Shown here in pieces: positions 22,137-33,241 of a DNA stretch of 64,000 bases. How positions within the stretch are numbered: the stretch's first letter is position 1; each line of letters begins with the position of its first letter. The notes beneath the pieces are model-generated. The model did no database searches, was not told the DNA's origin, and saw nothing but the letters and a program-made list of their open reading frames with translations. The DNA is from Bromus sterilis. Its lineage: Eukaryota; Streptophyta; Magnoliopsida; Poales; Poaceae. A program made the position numbers and the translations under genes. The stretch is taken from NCBI GenBank assembly GCA_950022295.1, contig OX465599.1, forward strand, positions 276,665,501 through 276,729,500, given 5' to 3'.

Positions 22137-23771
22137 TGATACGTCCAAAACGTATCTATAATTTCTGCTTGCTCCATGCATGTTTTGTGTGATATTGCTA
22201 TGATCTAGATACACTTTCATACACTTTTGATCATATTTGGACTAACCTATTAACTCAGTGCACCCAGTGCCAGTTCCTGTTTTCTGCTGTTTTTCTATTT
22301 CAGTTTTCCCCCATATAAAAAGTGCCAGAAAAATTCGGGAAAATTCAGATAAAAAATCAGCGTGACGGAAACTTCGAGAAGAGCCCGGGAGGGGCCAGAG
22401 GGGAGCCAGGGGGGCCCAGGTGGCCACCCGGCGCGGCCCCACCCCTGGCCACGCCAGGGGGCGCCTGGGGCCCCTGTCCCACCTCTGGCTGCCCCCTTTC
22501 GCCTATTTATACCCCGTCACGGGAAAAATCCAGAAGCAGAACCCTATTCCGCGAACTCGCCTCTGTTCTGCCGCCGCCGCGCTTCCGAAGATCGGGAGCA
22601 CCAGAAGTCCTCTTCCCGGCACCCTGCCGGAGGGAGGATTGACCTCCGGGAGTCTCCTCTCCACCATGGATGCTCCCCGGATGTCTCGTGAGTAGTTTTC
22701 CTTGGACCATGGGTCCGTGATCAGTAGCTATGTGATGTTCTCCTCCCCTCTTTGATCTTCATTGTTTAGACCTCGTGAGCTGCCCTACTTGATCGAGGCA
22801 CCTTTGTAATATTTCTGCTATGGCTATGTTGAGTTTGATAGGATCTGATGGATTATGAGATTATGTTCAGATTGTGATAGAGTAATATATTTGGTTTATA
22901 TCTCTTATATTTTTGTTCCTAAGTAATTCTTGCATGTTCTCCGTTGCTGTTTATTGCTTTGACCAAGTAGTAGGTAGTGACTCCAAGAGGGAGCGTTGTG
23001 CTAGATTGTGGGTTCATGCCCCCCGATGACACGCTTGAGTGACAGAAACATGAGTCTATGGGATGTGCTGTTGCCACGAGGGGGAAAACAACGGTGCTTG
23101 TAACCGCAGTTACAAGGATTGTTTACTTTACGCAGAGTTCTTTTTAATGCAGTTGTCTGTTGCTTTGGGTTTACACTTTGGGTGGGGCTCGCAACTTAAT
23201 ACCAGCGAGATGTTCTTGATAGATATCTCAAGGTGGATGATTAGTAGTAGAGGCAGATAGATTTCGGTCTACTTACCTTGGCGTACTGCCTGTGCTTTTG
23301 AACCTCTTCCTTTCTTTTGTAGCATAGTTAGCATTGCGGTGCGTTCTTAATCCTGTCAATTGCCTTTCTGTAATTTGTTTACCTCGCATAGCAATTTTAT
23401 CGTATTTTGGGAGAGAGATATCACTAGCGAACATCACGTATCCCGGTCCATATCCTTATCATTGTTTCCACGCTATATTTACTTTTCTGCATTTACTTTC
23501 AAGTTGCTATTATTATCCCTTGCGTTTTATCCTTTGTAAACAACAAGAACGGAGAGATTGAAAACCTCTCTGAACTTCGTTGGCAACAAAATTATCTGTG
23601 TCTGTGTGAAGGTCTGGGTCAGTTGCGCCGCTGACACCTACTTATCATCTCTGGAGTCCTGCTGGAGACAAACCTTGGTATCTTCACCAAGGGAAAACTG
23701 CTGCTGCACTACATCTCAACCCTCCACTTGGGGTAACCAACGAAGGGGGGGGGGCGAGAAGCCACCGAGCA
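22137..23771 (+). repeat. 5' LTR of element G
   Basis: The LTR starts TGATACGTCC and ends CCACCGAGCA. The U3 hairpin is at 22430-22455 (second arm GGCCACGCC, one mismatch), with TATTTATA at 22504-22511, 49 bp downstream. Confidence 0.88.
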
Positions 23772-23781
23772 AGAAGTTTTC

Positions 23782-23799
23782 TGGCGCCGTTGCCGGGGA
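23782..23799 (+). promoter_or_regulatory. Primer-binding site (tRNA-Asp type), element G
   Basis: TGGCGCCGTTGCCGGGGA lies 10 nt after the 5' LTR. It is the PBS typical of Athila elements, matching the 3' end of plant tRNA-Asp as I recall it. Confidence 0.85.
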
Positions 23800-23951
23800 C
23801 TCCAAGTGCTAAGATAGGGGAGTTGCACACTACCCTTTACCTTTGTTTTTTTAGTCTTGTTAGTTTATCTTTCAGTTTTTATCTTTGTGTCTTTTATCAA
23901 AATTTACAAAAAAAGTTATTTATCTTGCTGTTAGTAGTCCTGCTTGTTTAG

Positions 23952-24788
23952 ATGAACATGTTAGGACTAGGTTCTTTGCGGGAATCGGAAGTTCTCGATT
24001 TCCGTCAAAGGGATGGAGAAAATATGAAGAAGGCATGGGACAGAATTTCTGAAGCACATAAAAGAATCATGCCTTGGATATCTATAAAGATTGTGCTTAG
24101 AAATTTTTACCATGGTCTTTTTAAGTGGTGTAAACACTCTCTTGACATTATAGCTGAAGGAGATTTTCTAGAGTGTGATGAAGATAGGGCTCTTGAGATT
24201 TTGCATAGTCTATCTAGTTATTTTGTTTATGATCGTAGTATTGATACTGTCATAGATAGACTTGCCACTATTGAAAAAAGACTAGATGCTCTAGATTTGG
24301 GGAAAGTAGAAGAACTTAAGTCCAACAAGAAAGAAATGTTGGAGATAGATGATGATTGGGAGCCCTTTTTTAGGATTAGCATCTCTAACCAAAGCTTCCT
24401 TGCTCTTTGTGATATTGGATCCATAGTTTCTACTATGCAAAAAATAGTTTATGATTCTTTGAAACTGGATATGGATATATTATCATCTTATCATGAACAT
24501 TCTAATGGAGATATTTCAGATATTAAAGGAAAGGTAAAAGAAGTCCAAGTTTCATTCCTTCATAGGACTGCACCAATGGATTTCTTCATCATGGAGCCAA
24601 ACAAAAGTAACATTGTGCTCGGAAGAGACTTCCTCCGTGCTATGAAAGGCTTCATTGATATTGGTAATAGGCACATACGCTTACGCGGTGTGGCGAAAGG
24701 TAAGTATATCTTTCCTAGTAAGAAGAAGAAGGAGCTTATTGAAAATCAATTTGAGGGTTTTTATGATTCTGATCTTGGATACCCTTGA
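23952..24788 (+). CDS. Shortened Gag-protease polyprotein, element G (278 aa, intact)
   Basis: The frame starts at ATG 23952, 150 bp after the PBS, and is open to 24788. Residues 1-70 match only the C-terminal half of Athila Gag (FRQRDGENMKKAWDRISEA, then NFYHGLFKWCKHSLDI); compare FWSRDGESIAQAWGRLKSL in A1. The N-terminal half of Gag is absent. Residues 90-125 are a charged linker. Residues 140-270 are the protease-like domain, with CDIGSIVSTM as the catalytic loop (Asp-Ile-Gly; Athila usually has Asp-Leu-Gly) and IVLGRDFLRAMKGFIDI as the downstream block. There is no zinc knuckle. The lack of stops, unlike the copies in D and E, suggests a younger insertion. Whether the short protein works or is merely passively intact is unknown. 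Confidence 0.8.
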   Translation: MNMLGLGSLRESEVLDFRQRDGENMKKAWDRISEAHKRIMPWISIKIVLRNFYHGLFKWCKHSLDIIAEGDFLECDEDRALEILHSLSSYFVYDRSIDTVIDRLATIEKRLDALDLGKVEELKSNKKEMLEIDDDWEPFFRISISNQSFLALCDIGSIVSTMQKIVYDSLKLDMDILSSYHEHSNGDISDIKGKVKEVQVSFLHRTAPMDFFIMEPNKSNIVLGRDFLRAMKGFIDIGNRHIRLRGVAKGKYIFPSKKKKELIENQFEGFYDSDLGYP

Positions 24789-24830
24789 TTCTTCTTTTGC
24801 ATTAAGCCTAGCTAATGGCTTTAAAGAAGC

Positions 24831-24850
24831 GCTTTCGGGAGGCAGCCCGC
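24831..24850 (+). other. Conserved stem-loop after the gag-PR stop
   Basis: CGGG, loop AGGCAG, CCCG, with flanking TT and AA able to extend the stem around a bulged C. The same position in C (about 45126-45150) has the same sequence, while E has TTGGG, loop AGGCAA, CCCAA. A pair is changed on both sides, which suggests a maintained RNA hairpin. Confidence 0.5.
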
Positions 24851-27612
24851 AACGAATTTAGGTTTTTATTTTTTGCTTTTGTTGTGTCTTGATGATTGTT
24901 GCTTCTGTATCAACATCATTGTATCTTTATTTTTCAGCTTTGTGCCAAGTTATAGCCTCTTACGGCAAGGGAAGTAAAAGTTGTGACATGCTGTCCAGAA
25001 AACAGATTCTGTCCTCGTGACCAGAAAAATTTCAGAAAAATCCCAGTTCATCTTTTTGAGCTGACATTTTTACACAGTATGCTCTATACAATTACGAAAC
25101 TTCCGTATGTTCTGAGTTTTTTGATTTGAGTTGCAGAAGTACCCCTAAAAAATTCATTACTATCTGCTGTTCTGTTTTTCACAGATTCTGCCACGTTTTG
25201 TCTCTCCTAACTTTTGCAAACCTTAAGCTTGCTTTTTATTTGCAAAAGCTTTTTGGCACTCTTGAGAAACAGTATCTCTTCAAGAATATCTTTATATCCA
25301 GTGGAGAAAAATTATTTATTAAGGGTACTAACCTCTCTAATCAGCTTATGATGAGTTATGTATGAAGGGAGTTTTCAAGTGTGCGATGGAAGATGATGAA
25401 AGAAGATCCAGGAGTGTCAAGCGCTCAAGCTTGGGGATGCCCCCATGCATCCCCAATAAATATTTAAGGAGACTCAAGCGTCTAAGCTTGGGGATTCCCC
25501 CGTGCATCCCCTTCTCCATCAACAATCATCAGTACGTCCTTCGTCTCACTATATTTTTATCACTTCATGCGTTATGTGCTATGCTTGGAGCGTCTCGCTC
25601 TTAGGTTTTATTTTTTTTCTTTAGCTTTGCTTGCTGTTCATAACAAGTTAGGTCCTGTCTTAATTTGTGTGGGAGAGAAACACGCTCCACTTTCAAAATC
25701 TAGAACACATCATAGGATTTTTCATGCCTATCTTTTTGCTGTTGTGTGTTCTTTATCTTTTCATAGCTACTGCCATGTTTAGTCTTAGTTTTAGTTTGTC
25801 TTTAGCAAGAGCCTTGGCTTTTGTTTAGTTTGTTGCTGGAACTCTTTTTAGTTTTCATGTTTATCTTGTTAAGAGAGTTGGTTGTTGCACTGTGTTGTGT
25901 CTTGTCTTCAAAGTAGGTAATTGAGGTTGCTATTTAATTTTAGTAGTAACTTGCAATGGTTTTGAGGTATTGATGTGAGTAATGTTTGAACTTTTGGTGT
26001 CAAGAGCTCTTGCCTATTAGTGATAGGTGTCGTATTTTGGGCAATCCGTGTTTATTTTCAAAACCTACAAAACTAGTTGAGAACTCTAGCTACTAGATAG
26101 ATCACTACTCTTCTGAGGAGTCGAATATTAGAGTACACTCACGTACCATGAGTCGAGGATGCACAAGGATAACCAAACCCCCATACACTCCTCCTCGGGG
26201 TACTTGTCTCTTTGTGAACCTCCTTATTAGATTGAGAGTTACCGATAATAAGTGCATGAGTTCTTCGGACTAATGTAAGTATTGAGAGTTGGCACTTCCA
26301 CCTTCCCATATTTTGCTAGCCTTTCCCGTGTCGTGCATTGCCTTCTTCTCACTCCGAGAGTTGGTGTCCACCTTCGCCGGTACTTCCAAACCCTTGGCAT
26401 GATACGCTCTGTCATCATAAGCCTCCCTTTATCTTTCCTCAAAACAGCCACCATACCTACCTATCAAGGCATTTCTATATCCTTTCCGAGTTACATTGCC
26501 ATGCAACTCCCACCTCTTCATGACTTGATCTTCATGTCATACATGTTCCTGCTACACTGGCAGCGAAATACATTGCATACATCATGATAGTTACATCTTC
26601 TTTATGATTTTGAGTACCTTGTAAAGTGTGAAAGATCTCCTTTACCTTCTTGTAAAATAGAGTGTTGCCCTTAAGTGAGGAAAACATCCCAAAGTGGACA
26701 CATTAAAAGATCCCAAAGAGGACAAATGAGAGTTAAATAGAAAGAGCCATTGAGGCCACCAAAAGAATACAAAAAAATAGAAAAAAGAGAAAAAAAGAAA
26801 TAAAAGAGAAAAAGGGGCAACACTACTATCCTTTTGACAGATCTACACTAGTACTCCCTTTATATCCTTGTACTCCATAGAGATGATCATTATGCATACA
26901 GCTATATGGGGACCTTCACACTATAGAACTTGGCTTGCATATTCCAAGGATGAGCCTCCTCAAAAGAGCTCTAGGTCTTCATGAGCGAGCAAGTTAGATG
27001 CACCCCCACTAGTTCCATTGGAGAGCTTCCTAGCTCGCATGTGCATCCGTGCATGGCAATCCCTACTCCTCACATCATATCTATCATTTGGCATCTCTTG
27101 CCCATGATTGTCCTCATTGATGTGAGCCTTTCTCATCCTTTTTGTCTTCCTCCTCCACCATATTTCTCTCTTTGTCATCCTAAGTGTCAACTCTCGTGCT
27201 TATGCTCATCCATTGCACGAGTGCTCGAAATATCGAAAAGGAGTGGATCAAATTGACTTGTACCTGGCTAGTGGTCTGGGGACGAGTCAAGATTAGATTC
27301 CAAAGAGGACCAAGTGTGAAACTTTAGTAGATTGAGTTCTCAACACAAAAATACTTTTTTCTCGTATTCCCTATCCCCCTTCTTGCACGCAAACACCATT
27401 TGGAGACATTCGAGTCAAGGACAGCGAGAGCTCTTGCACCTATTGTTCTTTTGTTACTTGTTTCAATGCTAATATAGACTCTTGCCTGTTATGACTTGAA
27501 TTGAATCTCTAACCTTGATTGCTTTACTTTTCAAAGTTCTTATATGGTTGCTAGCATGTCACCACAGAAATTATGTTGTTATCATTTACCTACTCGAGGA
27601 CGGGCAGGAATT
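24851..27612 (+). other. Noncoding internal domain of element G
   Basis: No gene is seen in 2.8 kb. In order there are the block CTTAAGCTTGC, the twin GGGGATGC hairpins (25433-25454 perfect, 25490-25511 one mismatch), a pyrimidine-rich region, the minisatellite (about 26690-26728, two units) and the tail ACTCGAGGACGGGCAGG. The domain is collinear in D, E and C. Confidence 0.65.
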
Positions 27613-27626
27613 AAGCTTGGGGATGT
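27613..27626 (+). promoter_or_regulatory. Polypurine tract of element G
   Basis: AAGCTTGGGGATGT lies directly before the 3' LTR. The core AAGCTTGGGGATG also occurs inside the twin hairpins of the internal domain. Confidence 0.7.
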
Positions 27627-29264
27627 TGATACGTCCAAAACGTATCTATAATTTCTGCTTGCTCCATGCATGTTTTGTGTGATATTGCTATGATCTAGAT
27701 ACACTTTCATACACTTTTGATCATATTTGGACTAACCTATTAACTCAGTGCACCCCAGTGCCAGTTCCTGTTTTCTGCTGTTTTCTATTTCAGTTTTCCA
27801 CCATATAAAAAGTGCAAGAAAAATTCGGGAAAATTCAGATAAAAAATTAGCGTGACGGAAGCTTCAAGAAGAGCCCGGGAGGGGCCCTAGGGGAGCCAGG
27901 GGGCCCAGGCGGCCACCCGGCGCGGCCCCACCCCTGGCCGCGCCAGGGGGGGCGCCTGGGGCCCCTGTCCCACCTCTGGCTGCCCCCTTTCGCCTATTTA
28001 TCCCCCTTCACGGGAAAACTCCAGAAGCAGAACCCTATTCCGCGAACTCGACTCTGTTCTGCCGCCGCCGCGCTTCCGAAGATCGGGAGCACCAGAAGAC
28101 CTCTTCCCGGCACCCTGCCAGAGGGAGGATTGACCTCCGGGAGTCTCCTCTCCACCATGGATGCTCCCCGGATGTCTCGTGAGTAGTTTTCCTTGGACCA
28201 TGGTTCCGTGATCAGTAGCGATGTGATGTTCTCCTCCCCTCTTTGATCTTCATTGTTTAGACCTCGTGAGCTGCCCTACATGATCGAGGCACCTTAGTAA
28301 TATTTCTGCTATTGCTATGTTGAGTTTGATAGGATCTGATGGATTATGAGATTATGTTCAGATTGTGATAGAGTAATATATTTGGTTTTTATCTCTTATA
28401 TTTTTGTTCCTAAGTAATTCTTGCATGTTCTCCATTGCTGTTTATTTCTTTGGCCAAGTAGTAGGTAGTGACTCCAAGAGGGATCGTTGTGCTAGATTGT
28501 GGGTTCATTCCCCCCGATGACACTCTTGAGTGACAGAAACATGAGTCTAGGGGATGTGCTATTGCCACAAGGGGGAAAACAACGGTGCTTGTAACCGCAG
28601 TTACAATGATTGTTTACTTTACGCAGAGTTGTTTTTAATGCAGTTGTCTGTTGCTTTGGGTTTACACTTTGGGTGGGGCTCGAAACTTAATACCAGCGAG
28701 ATGTTCTGGATAGATATCTCAAGGTGGATGATTAGTAGTAGATGCAGATAGATTTCGGTCTACTTACCTTGGCGTACTGCCTGTGCTTTTGAACCTCTTC
28801 CTTTCTTTTGTAGCATAGTTAGCATTGCGGTGCGTTCTTAATCCTGTCAATTGCCTTTCTGTAATTTGTTTACCTCGCATAGAAATTTTATCGTCTTTTG
28901 GGAGAGAGACATCACTAGCGAACATCACGTATCCCGGTCCATATCCTTATCATTGTTTCCACGCTATATTTACTTTTCTGCATTTACTTTCAAGTTGCTA
29001 TTATTATCCCTTGTGTTTTATCCTTTGTAAAAAACAAGACCGGAGATATTGACAACCTCTCTGAACTTCGTTGGGAACAAAGTTATCTGTGTCTGTGTGC
29101 AGGTCTGCGTCAGTTGCGCCGCTGACACCTACTTATCATCTCTGGAGTCCTGCTGGAGACAAACCTTGGTATCTTCACCGAGGAAAAACTGTTGCTGCAC
29201 TACATCTCAACCCTCCACTTGGGGTAACCAACGAAGGGGGGGCGGGGCGAGAAGCCACCTAGCA
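27627..29264 (+). repeat. 3' LTR of element G
   Basis: This 1638-bp LTR ends CCTAGCA, followed by TSD GCGAG. The U3 hairpin is perfect here (27919-27944, loop CCACCCCT), with a TATTTAT box at about 27995. Its last part and right flank are the source-type sequence of chimera B. Confidence 0.88.
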
Positions 29265-29370
29265 GCGAGACGCTCCAAGCATATCACATAACACATGAAG
29301 TGATAAAAATATAGTGAGACGAGGGACAAACTGATGATTGTGGATGGAGAAGGGGATGCACGGGGGCATC

Positions 29371-30886
29371 TGATGACCCTCAACTGTTGGGGATCATTTG
29401 TAGCGTTTTCTATAAATAAGAGTGTCGAACCCAACGAGGAGTAGAAGGTATTGGCAAGTGACTTTGGTAAAGAAATAGTTGCAGGAACTGAAAGATTAGT
29501 TTTTAGGGGTTTTTCGGTTTAAGCGACAGAAAGGTAAAAAGCGAGCAAAGTAAAAGGCACTTAGGAGTAACAAGTGGCCCGATCCTTTTGAGCAAAGGAG
29601 AGGCCTATCAACTGAACTTATAAAATCTAAAGCGTTCTTGAGGACACACAGGAGAAATAGTCATGTGCTTTCGCCATATTCCGTATCGATACTATGTGCT
29701 GTGCTGATAAGTGTTGAGTGGGTGGATCTATGCTAGTACACCCTCTATACTAAGATAAATGCACTCTTATGATTAAACACCTTGCAAGCATCCGCAAATA
29801 CAAGATAGTAATTAAGGCAAAAGCCTAACCATAGCAATACAATCGTTGATCCATTGTTCCCTTGTGCAAAATCGTGCGAACTGAGGTTCAGGTTTCTGTC
29901 ACTCCGGCAACTCACCGTAAGCATACATTTTACACAATGTATTCCCCTAGGTCCTTAATAAGGCAAAGTGTTGAGTTTTCGACTCACACAACACCACTAG
30001 GAAAATAAAAACACAAATTAAATATCAAACAACACATATTACTTCAACATCATATGACTACTAACAACTAGACTTCTCCCATGTCCTCAAGAACTAAAGT
30101 AGCTGCTCACAAGACATAAAAGAGATCATGATCAGTGGGGATAAATAGATGATAAAAAATCTGGACACAATGATAATTCTCCAACAAAACTCAATAGCAT
30201 TCATCACACGGTAGTAATCAAAACAGGTAGAGTAGAGAGGATAGATAGTACGGATTACAACACAAGATAAAATTGTGAGGTGAGATTGGATGGTGGTGGA
30301 GATGGTGCTGATGTTGGGGATGATTTTGATGATGATCTCGATGATGCCCGTGACGATGGTGATGACGATGGCGACGATATCCCCTTCAGGGAGGTGTTCT
30401 CCTCGACGAAATCTGCCCGCCGAAGATGTCTTTTCTCCTCTGTAGGTTTCCGCCATGAAGCTGCGGAGGAACTCCGAAAACTCTCTCTGTTTAGGGTTTC
30501 TGATATGTGTGCGATATATAGGCCAAAGGGGGTTGCCGTGAGTGGTCCCAGGGGTCTAGGCGCCCTCCCGGCGCGGCCAGGGGTGGGGCCGCGCCGGGAG
30601 GCCTCCTGGGCACCCTGTGGCCCCCTCTGGCCCCTCTTCGGCGTGTCTTCGTCATTCTTCTGAAAAATACCCTCCGTCAATTTTTTGGTAATTTGGAGGT
30701 ATTATTCTTCAGCAACTCAGCGTCCACTTTTTACCGCTGAATCCTGCGTCTGCTGCTTCGGCATCGGAAAGTTGCAAACTGTGTAAAATAAGCCAAAACA
30801 ACATAAGAACAACATCATAACATAAAATATATCAATGAATAAGAAAGAATTACTATAGGAAATAGTGCTGCATTTTGGACATATCA
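29371..30886 (-). repeat. 3' LTR of A1
   Basis: This 1516-bp LTR starts TGATATGTCC at 30886 and ends GGGTCATCA at 29371. The TATA box is at 30515-30520. The U3 hairpin is a 12-bp perfect stem (30567-30578 and 30587-30598) with the loop CCACCCCT in sense orientation. A GAT-rich tract (30280-30390) encodes only low-complexity Asp or Ser/Ile frames and is not a gene. Confidence 0.85.
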
Positions 30887-32522
30887 ACTCCCCCAAGCTT
30901 AGACCTCGCTTGTCCCCAAGCGAATACTGAGCTCGGTAAACCTGTCCACAAGTTTAGAGAGTGAAGTGTCGATAAATAGAATACGGACAAGAAGCATCAA
31001 GGTTTCTTCACCAAACTCAAACATCCTCAACAGCAACCTCAACTCATAAGGTCCTTATGAGAAAGTAGTAACAATTATAATCAAAAGTAGGGCTGAGAAA
31101 CTCATCAAATTATGGCAAACATATCCTTGGTCAAAGGACAATTAATAACTTTTACTTTTCCTCTTTCTGATTATAATGAAACAAATTGAAGATTTTGAAA
31201 GAACATGTTATTAGTTATGAAGTGCAAATGCTAACACAAAGGAAGATGTTTGCTTGGAAAAAGCTTTCGCAAAACAACTTACTCATCAAAAGATAATGTC
31301 AACAATGATATGGCATGGCAAAACTTAATGCAACATTATATGGATGAATCCTCATCAGCATCAAGTGTCTGTTCTCTTTGGGAAAATAAAGAAGTAGGAA
31401 AACTGACTCAACATAAAAGTAAAGGAAAGGCCTTGTTAAAGGCAAGCAGGAAAAACTCATGTGCTATCCATAAATCAAACAGAATGAAAATAAATTTTGG
31501 GGGGGTGCATAGTTTGTCAACGAATGCTAATAGATAGCTCAATTACTTCTCAAGATGGACAAGTTTTGAGGAATGGTTCCCAAGCGGGGACGATCACATC
31601 CCCTTAGTCTCCTTAATTTATCACTACCAAAGTTTCTGATTTCTCATAGACCAAGCGTGAAGGAGGGTTTGTTTGTTATATTATCTTTCGAGCTGGGCGC
31701 ACTCATGCCAGTTCCTCCTCGTATTATGGGTTTGCAGATTAGACATGCAATCCCGGGGTAAAACTTGTCCAACTTAAGAAGATAATGAATTACCTACTAC
31801 TTCCTCATGAGCTAAACAAGAGGCACAAAACAGGAGATTTTGAACATTTAAGGATAACACATAAATTCTATACTTATAGGAGTGGTAGGGAAATACCATG
31901 AATAGGAAGGTAAGGTGGACTCATATGGAAGGTATTGGTTTCAGGGTATGGATGCACAAGCAGAAATCTTCTAGGCAAAGAGTTTGGCTAGAAAAGGCTT
32001 TGAGAGAACAGACAATTGATGCTAACTTAGATGCAAAACATATAAAGCATAAACATTAAGGTAAGCATAACACATCAAGTTGTCTTCCTTGTCAACATAA
32101 CACTTCAAGCATAATAACATAAAGGTTTTGGCTATGTCGCTACTTGAGAAAACATGCATGTTGTCAAGACCAAAGCTATGTTTGCCAAAATTAAATAAAG
32201 TTTTCAAAGCCATACCTGATATAAGGTCAATACTCCCCATAAGAATCATAATATAAGGTCGATTGCATGAAGAGAATACCGAGTGCAGCGAAGGAACCAA
32301 TGGACTTCTCATTAATATTCCATCATAGACGACTCCACACTCACGGATACAAACTCTCCACAGAAGGAGTGATATACCTCAATGCAAACACCTATTTCAT
32401 ATAATAACTTCCCTAGACATGATACGACTCTACTTGACTCTAAAAGACTAAGATAAATATAAAGATACCGGGCACTCCCCCAAGCTTGGAACAAGCTGAG
32501 GGATGCCATTACCCAAGGAGAT
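30887..32522 (-). other. 3' untranslated internal region of A1
   Basis: No gene is supported in 1.6 kb. It begins (30887-30925) with a C-rich stretch that reads as a polypurine tract on the minus strand (GCTTGGGGGAGT) adjoining the 3' LTR. Another run of seven G lies near 31500. Confidence 0.6.
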
Positions 32523-33032
32523 TTACTCCTCATTCTTGTTGTAGTTTTTGTTGATGTAGTCATGGACGAAGCGCTTCCATGGTAGAGGTTCCCCGGTCCC
32601 ATGAGTGGCTTCAGTCTCCAAGATCCTGCTTCCAGCACCTAAACCCATGCGCATAAACTTTAGTTCATACTCACAGTTCTGGTTGTGTGGATCATAGATC
32701 TGCCCTAGGAGATTATCAATTCTTTCTTCTGTAGCAGTGATGCTTGACCATATCCTCCTCATCTCCTTCTTGTAGAACGTCTTCAGCTCGTTGATGATGT
32801 CAAAATTGTCTTCAACACCCCGCTCAACCATCTTCTTGTACTTGAAGACTTCTTGCTCCATCTCTTCTAGACTAGCCTTGATGCTCCCCTCCTTGGCAGG
32901 TTCCTTCAGATCCTCTTGGTGAAGAGCACCATCCTCCAACTGGACGGTTCGAGGATGGTTCTTCACCTGAGCGAGGTAAGGGTTGATGACGTTGACGACG
33001 AACTTGTCCTTGGGGGAACTTGGGGAAGCCAT
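32523..33032 (-). CDS. Third ORF of A1, in the env-like position (169 aa)
   Basis: This uninterrupted frame lies between integrase and the 3' LTR, where Athila elements commonly carry an env-like gene. The start ATG at 33032 has a favourable context (GCCATGG). The product is hydrophilic: residues 1-35 are Pro/Lys-rich (ASPSSPKDKFVVNVINPY), residues 50-115 are strongly helical and probably coiled-coil (SLEEMEQEVFKYKKMVERG, NELKTFYKKEMRRIW), and the tail is Lys/Asn-rich. There is no signal peptide and no membrane segment, so it does not look like a full envelope protein. It may be the remnant of a longer env-like gene or a distinct accessory protein. It is open although pol in the same element is dead. 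A TATA box and GC hairpin lie just upstream. Confidence 0.6.
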   Translation of the reverse strand: MASPSSPKDKFVVNVINPYLAQVKNHPRTVQLEDGALHQEDLKEPAKEGSIKASLEEMEQEVFKYKKMVERGVEDNFDIINELKTFYKKEMRRIWSSITATEERIDNLLGQIYDPHNQNCEYELKFMRMGLGAGSRILETEATHGTGEPLPWKRFVHDYINKNYNKNEE

Positions 33033-33124
33033 GGCACCTAGGTCTAGCTAAAAGATCTCCTGGCAGAAACAGCTCGAGAAGAAAACACGCGAAATCGAGA
33101 GATACGGTGTCGGGGCTATCCGGG

Positions 33125-33241
33125 CAAATATATAGCAAAAATTTCTGCAACAATAGGAAGGTAACGAGCCAAAGTGGAGTCGGAGACGGGCTCCAGGGTG
33201 CCTATGCGGCCTCCCGGCGCGGCCAGGAGGCAGGCCGCGCC
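33125..33241 (-). promoter_or_regulatory. LTR-like promoter module upstream of the third ORF of A1
   Basis: On the minus strand a perfect 9-bp hairpin (33241-33216, GGCGCGGCC, 8-nt loop, GGCCGCGCC) is followed about 82 bp later by TATATATTTG (33134-33125). The ORF start is at 33032. This copies the layout of the LTR promoters in this window, but inside the internal domain. Confidence 0.5.

Larger units (their letters stand above)
22137..29264 (+). mobile_element. Complete non-autonomous Athila-like element G
   Basis: This 7.1-kb provirus has TSD GCGAG at 22132-22136 and 29265-29269, LTRs of 1635 and 1638 bp, a PBS, an intact 278-aa gag-PR ORF, a noncoding domain and a polypurine tract. There is no RT, RNase H or IN. 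It must have used enzymes supplied in trans. It interrupts the internal domain of E. Confidence 0.9.

Noticed and set aside
30255..30680. Frames of Asp-rich or Ser/Ile-rich peptide in the A1 LTR
   Set aside because: They come from a simple GATGATGG-type tract within the LTR and recur at 60724-61159; not a gene.
31250..31537. Plus-strand 95-aa frame in the A1 3' region
   Set aside because: Antisense to A1, no homology or periodicity; considered chance.
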